A stretch of 64,000 nt of DNA from NCBI GenBank assembly GCA_030685235.1, contig MU839110.1, positions 310,001 to 374,000 on the forward strand, given 5' to 3'. The translations under genes and the position numbers were made by a program. This stretch comes from Copromyces sp. CBS 386.78 (lineage: Eukaryota; Ascomycota; Sordariomycetes; Sordariales; Sordariaceae). Under the pieces are notes generated by a model. That model had not been told where the DNA came from. It saw nothing but the letters and a program-made list of their open reading frames with translations, and searched no databases. Below are positions 54,852 to 64,000 of the stretch, piece by piece (position 1 is the first letter of the stretch; each line of letters starts with the position of its first letter).

Positions 54852-56117
54852 TTACCAAATAACGCCATGTGTCTTTTTGCCAGCTTTCTCGTCACCCGCC
54901 CTCTTCTTACGGCGTGTCCTGATGCCGCTATAGAGATCCACCACGGCCATAATACAAACGCCACTGAGAGCCAGGACAATAACCACGGCAATCAATATCG
55001 TCACGACAATAGGGAACCACACCGACGCGGCCTTCCACTTGGGCCATGAATGGTCTTCGGGAAGATCCGAGTCGAGCGCTTGCAAACTGACCTGCATCGA
55101 GTTGAGCACGACGGAGCAGATTGCGAAGATTGTGAGCAGGGGCCCCAGGCTGTGGGTGAGGAAGGAGCCCCATTGGGGGTAGATGTGGAAAAAGGCCAGC
55201 TTCCTTCTAAAAAATGCTGCAGCCATATTGAGTCGACTAAGGCGTAGTTCGCCATAGTGGTACCGCTTGGGGACCTGGACGTCGCGGACCTTAGAGAAGG
55301 GCTCGATGAAGTCGCACCACTCCTCGTATGTGGGAAACTCTCCGTTCGACTTCTTGGGGATCAACTTCTTCTCGCAGGCCAATGCAAAGTCGACCTCATA
55401 CTGAATCAAAAAGTAGTAGCTCCTCATGAAGCCGAGGCAAGCTCGATAGACATCCACGTGGACGTTGGCGATGTACCTCCAGAAGGCGGCGCAGTAGAAG
55501 TAGGCCGGGACCGGCTTGACGTAGATCCGCTCATAGTACCAGACCAGGTGAAGACAGGGATGCTCGTCGATCTTGACCTCTCGGTCGTGTGCGTACTGAT
55601 GATGGAGAGACATGATGTGAAGGAAGGATGGAGTTTGGACCTGAGAGTCTTGGTAAGTATAGGACAACGGCACCTCTAGAGCTCGCCAAGGGAAACTTAC
55701 AAAGACATACTTCATCCACTTGAACATACCATCCAGCTTCGTGGTCAGATGATTCTCCTTCAAGTAGTCCGACAAAGTGTCCCGATGACTTCTGGGATTT
55801 TGCTCGTCGAGCCGAATGCGCGGTTGACCTGGAAGGTGGCACTTGAGAGTGGTAGTGTTGTCTTCATTTTTTATCCCCACTGGCACCAACACCATCGATG
55901 TCGTGTTTGTGTTATCGCTTGGTCGAGTCCCGATTCTGGCTACGTTTCCCGTCATGTCTTTGATGTTATCATACGGGAAAACCGGGGGGATCTCGGGGTT
56001 CAGATCGCAATCTGAAGGTTGAGACTCGGCCTTCTCGATATCAACGGTCTGAGGGATCGAATGTGGGGTTGGCGTCGTCGTCGTCGACCTCAGGTCGGAC
56101 TCAACTGCAGCTCCCAT
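54852..56117 (-). CDS. Fungal integral membrane protein, DUF6601-like
   Basis: The minus-strand frame is open to 56198 (TTG), but the first ATG, MGAAVESD, is at 56117. Read through, it encodes 421 aa. At 55700-55641 there is a 60-nt stretch beginning GTAAGT and ending TCTCAG with no stop; if it is an intron the protein has 401 aa and YVF joins directly to VQTPSFLHIM. The N-terminal 100 residues are disordered. A conserved part contains EHPCLHLVWYYERIYVKPVP and AFWRYIANV, like the HLVW...IFLKPLPRYLL...FW pattern I associate with fungal DUF6601. Two C-terminal membrane segments follow (THSLGPLLTIFAICSVVL and FPIVVTILIAVVIVLAL) and a basic tail (RTRRKKRAG). Function is unknown; an ion-transport role is sometimes guessed for such layouts but is not supported here. 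Confidence 0.7.
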   Translation of the reverse strand: MGAAVESDLRSTTTTPTPHSIPQTVDIEKAESQPSDCDLNPEIPPVFPYDNIKDMTGNVARIGTRPSDNTNTTSMVLVPVGIKNEDNTTTLKCHLPGQPRIRLDEQNPRSHRDTLSDYLKENHLTTKLDGMFKWMKYVFVSFPWRALEVPLSYTYQDSQVQTPSFLHIMSLHHQYAHDREVKIDEHPCLHLVWYYERIYVKPVPAYFYCAAFWRYIANVHVDVYRACLGFMRSYYFLIQYEVDFALACEKKLIPKKSNGEFPTYEEWCDFIEPFSKVRDVQVPKRYHYGELRLSRLNMAAAFFRRKLAFFHIYPQWGSFLTHSLGPLLTIFAICSVVLNSMQVSLQALDSDLPEDHSWPKWKAASVWFPIVVTILIAVVIVLALSGVCIMAVVDLYSGIRTRRKKRAGDEKAGKKTHGVIW

Positions 56118-58896
56118 GTTGGTCAAAGGTGGGGGTGAAACTCGAGGGTGAAGCAGACTATTGGAACACGGAAAGATAAAAAAGTGATCAAAGTGCAAGT
56201 ATGTCCTGAACGTTTCACAAGAAAAGAGAAGAGGTGTGGATGCAAAGATGCAGCTTGGTCAGAATCAGTTTACAAGGCACGGGTAGAGAGAGGTAGGGCA
56301 GCCGGGCGCCTGACAACTATTTAACCGTGGATGACCATCGTGACCATTTGGGATCTTGGGGGCCAGGCAGGCTGCAGCTGAACCGCCCGAGGCAACCATT
56401 ACAGTCAAAGCGAGAAATTGAGGCGACAACCTAGTCGCAGCAGGCTACCTGGTCTAGTGAAACACAGTTTGACATGTCTCGGGCCGGAGACATACTACAG
56501 TCCCAAGTACGTGTGTGAAGCCGGGGGGGTGAAAAACAGGAAGGAACGACGAGTGGTTGTGGTCACGATCTGTCGTGTCACTGTCCACGCGCCGCCCGTT
56601 ACGTATCACCAGGTACAGGGTTTGCGGGTAACTACAGTCCACAAAAGACCTCGTCCATCCTCGCACAGCCAGGAAAATTCGCCGCTGCCATCGCTCGAGT
56701 CGCTATTCAAGGCACCACGTCTATGGCAAAATTTGGAATTTATCAAGGCGATGATACCCTTCAAGACCCGTTACCAGGCATATACCACCCTCCTACAGCT
56801 CTAGACTAGTACACGGCACCAGAGCAGTCCAGCTTTTTGGCAAAAAAATGGGACGGGCAAATCGCTGCCCAATCAAGATATCCGACGAACAAGGCTCGAA
56901 CAACTCGACGGAATCCCCCTGGTCTCATCTTATGCAGACACCCGCCCGAAGACCAAGCCCAAGCGCTGCGGACATGGACGAGGACAGAAATGGAACGCCG
57001 GGATCATTTTTTATGTTTTTTTTCCTCTTGAATTCCACCAAGAGAATCGTTACATCGAAGCGCTGGACCGCTAGGGCAAGTCGGCGCTTATTTAGGTATA
57101 TTTTTTTGGCAATTCCCATCACGCTAGAGTATAGCGGCCAGGGTCTGCGTGCGCTAAAGAACTCGAAGCACTCGCTGCTTGGCTTGCTGGTCTGTCGACA
57201 TAGGTATCGGGCATATCATCAGGGCCTGGTTCGCAAGATACATGTAGGTACCGGGAAAACGGGTCCCGAATTCAAGATTGAAATGAAAAAAGGAGAATAA
57301 AAAGAAAGAAAAAAAGAACAATCAATGAACTAACAAGGAGACGGGCAGTGACAATGGAAACCCGGGACGACCCGCCACGTCCGTCCGTCTGTCCGGTTGC
57401 GCCCCAATCCACAGCGGGCCGCCCACTGTCCGCTGTGGCCCTGTCAGGTCAGGTCACTGTCGGACCGCCCGAAAGCCCAACTGTTTGATCCAAACTGGCG
57501 GGAGCGGGGGCGGGCGTCTGGAGGCATCCATCCAATGTTGCCGTGCGGAGGAGACGAGGGCCTCCCGACCACCTAATATGCCATCTCGCGGTGTGCTGGG
57601 ACATGGGATGAGCTCAAGGACAAGGTTAAGGCCCGTGACACTGTACTGATGATGGCTTCACATAGGGGCAACAAATGCACAAGTTGGAAATTCTTCGGCA
57701 AAGTCAAAAGACAGAGGTCGTCGTCGTCCGTCGATAGACTCGTTTGACGTCTGGGCAATCGAAATTGCTACCGGTCCTCCTGCCGGCCAGTCCAGTGTGC
57801 GCCTGCGGTGCTGTCTCGTATCATACCTAAGGTATGCAGATGCAGAGTTCTTCACTTTCATCTGGCAGAAATTCACTGGAACTGCAATGCAAAGTACCTA
57901 CCTAAATCGTCGTCGTCATACGCAGGGTGGCTTAATTGCGCAGTCTGCGCAGTTTGTGCAGTTTCAGTTTCGAAACACCTGGCTGTGGTTGCTGCTACTT
58001 TGCGAGATTGCAATATCTACCTCTAGTGTAGCCCTGTCAGCTACCTACCTTTCTTCAGCTGTTGTCGTCGAGCCTGTCAAGGTCAAAGCCCCGTCCAAGA
58101 GGAGGCCTGGACAGCGATGATCTTTTTGACCGGTCAACCCAAGAACCAACCACATCCTTTTGCCTTGTCCAGAGCGAGGCTCGTCTGAAGTGAAGACATG
58201 GACAGACAGCACCAGGACATTATGGGTGGAGGTGGCTTAGAAGTTCGACCTTTCCGTTATGGCATCCATGACTTGATAATTAGTCTAGTCGTGGCTCATG
58301 GTTCGTGAAAGCGGTGAATGAGATGCAAGCACAAGGTCCATCGGGCAGGCTCGCAGCGATTATGTTCCTGTTCCTGATCCATCACCGACTTGCCAACGCT
58401 TCGTCACTGCCTCATCGTTAGCATCATCAGCTTCCAGCAGCTGAGCCAAGCTGAAGGGGCTAGCCAGTGGAAGCAAAGCAGCCTGTAAATTTGACTATCT
58501 ATATGTTGGTGCTTAGACGTTGATGCACAGCCTCAAGGTTATCATCAGCCTCAACCCGACGTCAATTCGAGCGATGAGTTGTTCGCTTCTTGTCCAAAGC
58601 CACTGTACCGTGACGTCACCCAAGTCATTCTTCAAGGCGGCCTCTTTCCGGAACCTCTCGGTACTGTAGGAGAGGCGTCATTTGGTACAGTTCTGTGATT
58701 CTTAAGGACTGTCAATCACGCATTGATTGATCCATTGCTCGATTGTCCGGTTGTGTCGGTGCTTTCGGCCGCAAAGGTCGGCAGGGGCGGGTGTTGAAGA
58801 CCCACTTTTCCGTCAAGGGCTCCCGAACCACGGCCCGGGCGGTCGCTTTCAGCGGGGGTTACAGGGCATGTTTGCGCAAGCAGCCGCCGGCGGCTA
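56118..58896. other. 2.8-kb intergenic region
   Basis: No gene recognised. The left end is the promoter and 5' UTR of the membrane protein gene. Frames at 56418-56804 and 56848-57300 lack family resemblance. The right end leads into the inverted-repeat element at 58897. Confidence 0.4.
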
Positions 58897-60366
58897 CTTG
58901 GGGGTTGTGGTAGTGGGACTTTTCTCAACCCCCTCTTCATTTATCTCAGTGCTCAGACCATCTATCTTTTTTGGGCAGGAAGGGGTGCTCTCAATTGAAT
59001 CTTTCCAATGTTTCCAGATTGTGGTCCGTGCATTGTTTCTTTCAGTATATTTATATATATTGACTGAGAACGCCCAAAAAAGAGGTCTAAGTTCTCAATG
59101 TAGAAAACCCCGAGTCTCGGTAAAAATACCCAAAATCTATGTAGAAATTTGGCTTTACTTCTAGATTGCGATAACACTACAGGACATAATGAAGAATACA
59201 AATATACATAGAGGTAGAGAATTTCACGGCGGTTATTATAATATAATTTATTTTTTATTAATGTATATAAAAGTATAACTTCTATTATCGAGGGGGTGAT
59301 AATGATAATTATCGAAAAATAGGTCGCGACTATAATGCCTAATATTAGTACTTTTTTTCATCCCAACTTTCTAAAAATTTCTATGTATAATCTGTAAGGT
59401 ATTCTCAAGCCCCGGGTGCATTTACTTTTCCCGTATTAGTTGGAGGAGTTTGTGACGGCTGGTGCCATCTGGGTATATGCTAGTTGTTAAGGTTCCCATT
59501 TACGAAGGCATGCCCCTGGGTTCTATTTACGAAGGTTGGCTTCTATTCACTAGGTTTCTATTTACTAAACCTCTAAGGTTCTGACTGAGCTTCTAGAAGT
59601 CTAAGTATAAAATCTAGGCCTCTCGTTCGAGCGGTTATAATTTAATATATTGCTAAGGGAGTTACTATCTATAATAGGTACCAAATGAAAGAGCTGATTT
59701 ACGTGATAATAATGCAATTAATAGATTGGTAATGCGAGAAGATTTGGTAGAGTTATAAAGTAGTAATATTGAAAGTCTAGATATTATTATTATTAAGATT
59801 GGGAGTTTTCTACATTGGGAATTCAGACCTCTTAGGGCGCATGCCAAAAATATTACCCAAAACAGTAATCATGGCATTTAATCGATAAATTAATTTTTGT
59901 GGTGTAATCTGGTCCGTGCGTTGCGCCCTGAAAGAGAGGTCTGAGCGCTGAGATAACTCTTCATTAAAGAGGGGGAAAAAAAATTATGGGACAAACTTTT
60001 ATTATAGGACAAACAAAAAGACTAGCAAACCGCTTAGAAAACTCGCCCAACCGCTGCGAACTAATATACCTAAAATATATATAAACAATATCCTTATTCC
60101 CACTTTTCTCGCCAATATAATAATAAAAATTAATACAACTTTAAGAAAAGGCCTTTCAAAACTTCTTCTTACTTTTCAAATTTTCTTAGATTTTTAGAAA
60201 AAAGGATAGATATTGTTTTTATTGTTACATCTCCCCTACTAACAATTTTCTAAGCGGTTCGCTAGTCTTTCTATTTGTCCTATAATAAAAGTTTGTCCTA
60301 TAATTTTTTTTCCCCCACTTTAATAAAGAGGGGGTTGAGAAAAGTCCCACTACTACAACCCTCAAG
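58897..60366. mobile_element. TA-flanked inverted-repeat element, decayed, with a nested insertion
   Basis: The left end CTTGGGGGTTGTGGTAGTGG and the reverse complement of the right end, CTTGAGGGTTGTAGTAGTGG, match over more than 35 bp, and TA flanks each end (58895-58896 and 60367-60368). The match resumes on the far side of a nested element, where CTCAGYGCTCAGACC aligns. A second inverted block is AATGTAGAAAAC (about 59097-59108) with its complement near 59809-59820. The interior is AT-rich with no long frame. The size, TA target and lack of coding capacity suggest a decayed Tc1/mariner-related or fold-back element, but no transposase remnant was identified. Confidence 0.65.
59958..60330. 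mobile_element. Nested MITE-like element with about 84-bp inverted repeats
   Basis: Arms 59958-60041 and 60246-60330 are reverse complements with few differences, mostly transitions, sharing GACAAACTTTTATTATAGGA and CCGCTTAGAAAA. The centre of about 200 bp is AT-rich and non-coding. It sits inside the right arm of the 58897-60366 element: removing it restores that arm's alignment with the left arm. Exact ends and target duplication are uncertain by about 15 bp, because the junctions contain repeated AAAGAGGGGG. Confidence 0.75.
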
Positions 60367-60802
60367 TATCCTCATCTCCCCACTCATGAACAGTCACTCA
60401 TGCACTTTATTATCTATTGCCTACAGTCTGACGCTGGTTTGTTTGTTAGCTTAAAACCTCTGGTCAACCTTCCTAGGCGTTTATACATTCAACTGATCGC
60501 TCTCCTTCTATAACAAATGTGCCATCTTACATTGCATATGCCATTTTGCATTTTGGCAATACCTTTCTAATTCGTATTTAGCCATTACATTTTATCCTTG
60601 TAAAGTTTGGGACAGCTTGAGATAGATCTTATCCATTATACCAGAGTACAGAGCTAACAAACAAACCAGCATTGAATTGTATCTACTTCTTCCAAAGTAA
60701 GAACTGTATGCCATGTGAACCCAACAAAATACTCCAAACACTTCAATCCAGAAACGATCCAAATTTCTTCCCAAGCCGAACAGACACAGAACGACACCAC
60801 GC
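60367..60802. other. Spacer between the mobile element and the HMG-repeat gene
   Basis: About 440 bp, partly AT-rich, with no gene recognised. It should include the 3' UTR of the minus-strand gene ending at 60803. Confidence 0.4.
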
Positions 60803-63800
60803 TCAATCATCCAGGGTCAAGTCAATAACATCTGCCTTGGCCTTCCTCTTGACACCCCTTGACGTTGACGCCGAAGCAGACCCCGAAGCAGACGCCGAAG
60901 CAGAAGCAGATCCACTCCCGGACCTCGGCGTACTCAACTGCGGGATTTTGAGCTTACCCGTCTTTACAGCCCAAGCGCTGGTGATATCAATCTTGGCCAC
61001 CTTGTCACTCAACCCGGGCGTCGCAGCCATCCTGTTAGGCTGGATCTCTGTCAATGTACGGTCGGCTGATGAGGCTGAAGGTGGGTCGGGTCGTACGGGT
61101 GAGGACGACATCAGGGAAGTGGCTGCTTTGGAGCCACGGCCGCGCCATGTGCTCGGGAAAGGAGTACGGGGCTTCACCGTCTTGGCGGGCTGGGGGACGT
61201 CCGGCTCCTCAGGTAGGCCGCACAGTCTCCGCAATCGGCTGAACATCTGTCGACCTCCAAGATTCGTCCTGAGAATCTTTGCCTTGTCTTCAAACTCACG
61301 GCGCTCCCAATCACTCATGTGCTTCCATTGAAGCTCCATGATCTTAACAACCTGGTCGTAGTTGAAATCGGCATCACGGGATTTTTGCTTATAGTCGTAG
61401 CCCCGGCTGTTGAGGAACCAATTGAAGCCGTCGTATTTCTGGGCCCAGGCCTCCCATGTGAGGCTACTAGAGGTATTCGAGCTTGGTATAGAAGAGGCTG
61501 TTGTAGTGGTAGTGGATGAAGAGGTCGGTTTTTGATGGGCGTTATCGTTTGCACGTGGAGGGGGGACGTCCGGCTCTTCAGGTAGGCCGCATAATCTCAG
61601 CAATTTGCTGAACATTCGCCGGCCTCCAAGACTCGACCTCATCATCTTTGCCTTGTCTTCAAACTCACGACGTTCCTCAGTAATCATGCTCTGCCATCGT
61701 GCCTTCATGGTGGTGACAATCACGTCGTAGTCCAGCGCACGGTTTCCTTGCTTGAGATCGCAACCTTTGCTGTTGAGAAACCAGTTGAAGCCGTCGTACT
61801 TTTGGGCCCAAGCCTCCCATGCGAGGCTACCAGAGCTTGATGGTGTTTGCGAGGCAGTTGGCTTTGCCGTCATGTTCGCCTTGGCATTCTCCTTGGCCGC
61901 CATATCCTCATAGATACCCCGGGCCATCTGCGTCATGCCATCCCATTGGAATTTCAAAGCAACGACTGCCTGTTCATGCGTAAGGCCGGGGTTCTTCTGC
62001 TTGAACTTTCGTTCCTCAAATCTCAGCCAAAATCCGAAGCCATCAGCTTGATCGTCTCGCGAAGAGCTGCTACTAGAGGCGTTGTAGCTTGGCGCCGCCG
62101 GAGTTGACGAAACTGTCGCTTTGCCTCTGTTTGCTTTGTAGAAGTGCGCCTCCAGCCGGGTGAATATACCCTTATCGATCGGATGCTGTGCGGCCGCAAA
62201 TGCTTTATTGCTGTAGTTACTCTTTTCTGCGGGGTGCAAGGCGTCCCACTGCCGCTTCGTAGCGTCGACAACCTGGTCGTAGGAATACTGGGGAAATATT
62301 CTCCTGATGTTGAGGCCTTGGGTGTTGAGATAGTACCCAAACCCGTCATATGTACGGCTTGTCGAAGCAGTGCTGGTAGAAGGGGGAGCCGCAGGGGTTG
62401 AAGTGGAGGGAGCAATGTTACCAGATCCAGACTTCGCCGCTTCATCTGCGTAGACAGCTCGGTGCTTTTCACTCATTGCTTCCCATCGTCGTTGTAGTAC
62501 AGACTTGAGATTTGCTGCCGAGGCGCCGGGGTTCGTTTTCCGAAGGCGTGGCTCTATTTCTTTGACGAAAGCCTCGTAGCCAGAAACAGGGGGAGATGCG
62601 ACTGAGGCTGGAGCCGCCGCAAAAACTGCAGTTGACGCCGACGGTCTCCTGCCAGTCATCGAAGTACTTGTGACTTCGCCACGTTGCAAAAACGCAGGGT
62701 CTTCATCGTCGGACGAGCTGAGCGGCGGGTCATCCATTGCACCTGGCCCACTCAATGCCATCATACGAGTCGAGCCCCATTTGCTGGTTCTCGCCCGTTT
62801 GTTGGGCTTCCTTGACATAATCGCATTTAGAGTGTTGTATGCGCTAGCCCTCCCCGACTTCGCGTCTTCAATACGTGCCAGATCATCGGTCATCAAACGA
62901 TCCACCACGCCAAGGCAAGTTTCCCACTCAGCCCCAAGTTTCTGAGTAATCTCCTGTGCAGACTTCCCTGGGAGTACTCGACAAAGACTATGGTTGTATT
63001 TGTCTACCCACCAGGCCCGGCCACGGTCAAGTTGCTTGCGGCACGGATCGAGATGAGCGACGTCTGGATACGGAGCAAGGCGTGCTTTGCTTTCCATGTA
63101 ATCCTTCTCGGGGATCGAAACCTGGGTAGATTCACGAACAAAGACCATTCCATGTCTGTCAACAACAGGTTTCTTGATCGCAAGCGCCGTGGTAGGTGTG
63201 ACCTTGGCCTCCTCACGTAACGCCGCTACTCTGGCCTCAAGAGATGGGAAGTGCTGAGATTGACCTTTGAGCATCCCCTCAACTGCGCCCAGCGGTGGAG
63301 GAGGCACGATGCTAGAAAGAGACGGGATGCTCTGAGCTCTTGACAAACCCACAGCCCTCCTATTGTTCAGGGGAGGGAGCTGGGGTTGTTGTTGCTTCTG
63401 GGTCAAGGCTTGCTTGTTGAACCATTCGCGATGTTCCCGGGGCATTGAGCTCCATTGTTGCCTAACAGTATTTACCAAGAGTTGGTAACTGTATGTCGGG
63501 TGTTTCGCTCTAAGAAAGCCCATTTGTGTCGAAAAGTAGTACTCCCAACCGGCCTTCAAGTCGTTTTCTGTAGAGGAACTCGGACCCGAGGGTTGGTGTG
63601 CTGAATGGAATGGCGCAGGTAAGGAGGGACCAGGCTGAGTCTGAGCTTGATTTTGCGCCGCTGTTGCCCTGTTGACATAACCCTCTACAAGGCTAATAAG
63701 CATCATAGTCCATCGTCTCCGTAGCTCCGCGTCGATTGCATCACTTTGCCAGCTGGGAAACATCGTCTGGATCACGGTCGCCTCCTCCTTGAAAAATAGT

Positions 63801-64000
63801 TGACGACCCTGTTCCAATCTGCCCCGAATCTCGGTGGTTTGGTGGTTGTTGACGTTGTTCTGAATCACGTTGATCGACCCCGAGAAGCCGTCAATGTGGG
63901 TAGTTGTTTGCTGGTTATTGACGTTGTTGATCATTTGGACGCACCCTGCGAAGCCATTTGAGCCAACTGATACGGAAACAACGGATTGGGTAGATTGGGG
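60803..64000 (-). CDS. Multi-HMG-box-like repeat protein with SUMO-interaction-like tail, probably partial
   Basis: A minus-strand frame of 1043 codons from the ATG at 63934; the same frame stays open for the last 22 codons of the window, so the true start may lie outside. It has about seven repeats of some 50 residues built like degenerate HMG boxes (aromatic start, P or basic middle, Q/R-W, then E-K/R-x-x-[YF]-x-x-K/E-A). Two examples are GFNWFLNSRG...QWKHMSDWERREFEDKAK and GFGYYLNTQG...QWDALHPAEKSNYSNKA. Genomic positions are roughly 61270-61435, 61640-61800, 61895-62045, 62200-62345, 62450-62590, 63400-63560 and 63660-63800. A short repeat (GFSGS...NNVNNHQTT) starts the protein. The C-terminus has a Ser/Ala run, a basic patch GVKRKAK and ends VIDLTLDD, a classic SUMO-interaction pattern. 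Likely nuclear, perhaps chromatin-associated; function unknown. Confidence 0.75.
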   Translation of the reverse strand, partial: PQSTQSVVSVSVGSNGFAGCVQMINNVNNQQTTTHIDGFSGSINVIQNNVNNHQTTEIRGRLEQGRQLFFKEEATVIQTMFPSWQSDAIDAELRRRWTMMLISLVEGYVNRATAAQNQAQTQPGPSLPAPFHSAHQPSGPSSSTENDLKAGWEYYFSTQMGFLRAKHPTYSYQLLVNTVRQQWSSMPREHREWFNKQALTQKQQQPQLPPLNNRRAVGLSRAQSIPSLSSIVPPPPLGAVEGMLKGQSQHFPSLEARVAALREEAKVTPTTALAIKKPVVDRHGMVFVRESTQVSIPEKDYMESKARLAPYPDVAHLDPCRKQLDRGRAWWVDKYNHSLCRVLPGKSAQEITQKLGAEWETCLGVVDRLMTDDLARIEDAKSGRASAYNTLNAIMSRKPNKRARTSKWGSTRMMALSGPGAMDDPPLSSSDDEDPAFLQRGEVTSTSMTGRRPSASTAVFAAAPASVASPPVSGYEAFVKEIEPRLRKTNPGASAANLKSVLQRRWEAMSEKHRAVYADEAAKSGSGNIAPSTSTPAAPPSTSTASTSRTYDGFGYYLNTQGLNIRRIFPQYSYDQVVDATKRQWDALHPAEKSNYSNKAFAAAQHPIDKGIFTRLEAHFYKANRGKATVSSTPAAPSYNASSSSSSRDDQADGFGFWLRFEERKFKQKNPGLTHEQAVVALKFQWDGMTQMARGIYEDMAAKENAKANMTAKPTASQTPSSSGSLAWEAWAQKYDGFNWFLNSKGCDLKQGNRALDYDVIVTTMKARWQSMITEERREFEDKAKMMRSSLGGRRMFSKLLRLCGLPEEPDVPPPRANDNAHQKPTSSSTTTTTASSIPSSNTSSSLTWEAWAQKYDGFNWFLNSRGYDYKQKSRDADFNYDQVVKIMELQWKHMSDWERREFEDKAKILRTNLGGRQMFSRLRRLCGLPEEPDVPQPAKTVKPRTPFPSTWRGRGSKAATSLMSSSPVRPDPPSASSADRTLTEIQPNRMAATPGLSDKVAKIDITSAWAVKTGKLKIPQLSTPRSGSGSASASASASGSASASTSRGVKRKAKADVIDLTLDD

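Noticed and set aside
1..64000. CRISPR array, bacterial operon or prophage
   Set aside because: Spliced eukaryotic genes throughout and no regularly spaced direct repeats; not expected in this kind of genome.

Overview
The window looks like a chromosomal segment of a filamentous ascomycete, most likely Neurospora or a close Sordariales relative. The reasons are short introns (about 50-200 nt) with GTRNGT donors, CTRAC branch points and YAG acceptors, C-ending codon preference, and an AT-rich retrotransposon whose two LTRs differ only by transitions, which is the mark of repeat-induced point mutation (RIP). The gene content (an Rpd3-type deacetylase, a Ctr copper transporter, a sugar transporter) fits the N. 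crassa neighbourhood of hda-3 and tcu-1 as I remember it. I could not check this against a database.

Layout. 1-3.4 kb: a small Ser/Gly-rich ORF, a broken minus-strand gene resembling the fungal DUF4470 family, and an intron-containing tRNA-like gene. 3.8-9.7 kb: a complete but RIP-inactivated Ty1/copia element with 234-bp LTRs, a 5-bp target duplication and an initiator-tRNA-type primer site. 10.1-12.2 kb: an orphan low-complexity AT-hook-like gene. 15.4-17 kb: a PLC-like phosphodiesterase. 21.4-26.6 kb: a sugar transporter and a secreted AA11 lytic polysaccharide monooxygenase (LPMO), both plus strand. 27.2-34.4 kb: an unrecognised disordered protein, the proteasome deubiquitinase Rpn11 (minus) and, divergent from it, the class I histone deacetylase HDA-3; a 10-N gap lies between the last two. 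35.3-41.5 kb: a membrane-anchored alpha/beta hydrolase, a Pmp24-type peroxisomal membrane protein and a 2EXR-type protein. 43-53 kb: a single-pass membrane protein, the copper transporter TCU-1 facing a ferric/cupric reductase across a shared 2.5-kb upstream region, and an S28 serine peptidase. 54.9-56.1 kb: a fungal membrane protein. 58.9-60.4 kb: a TA-flanked inverted-repeat element with a second inverted-repeat element nested in it. 60.8 kb to the end: a large protein with about seven HMG-box-like repeats and a C-terminal SUMO-interaction-like motif, probably cut by the window edge.

How genes may work together. The metalloreductase and TCU-1 form the classical reduce-then-import pair for copper. 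They are divergently transcribed, and four TGCTCA cores lie between them. A 665-bp non-autonomous hAT-like element with a perfect 8-bp target duplication has inserted into the same region. The transporter and the LPMO fit extracellular polysaccharide use. Exon models were built by hand from splice motifs and reading-frame arithmetic, guided by remembered family patterns.
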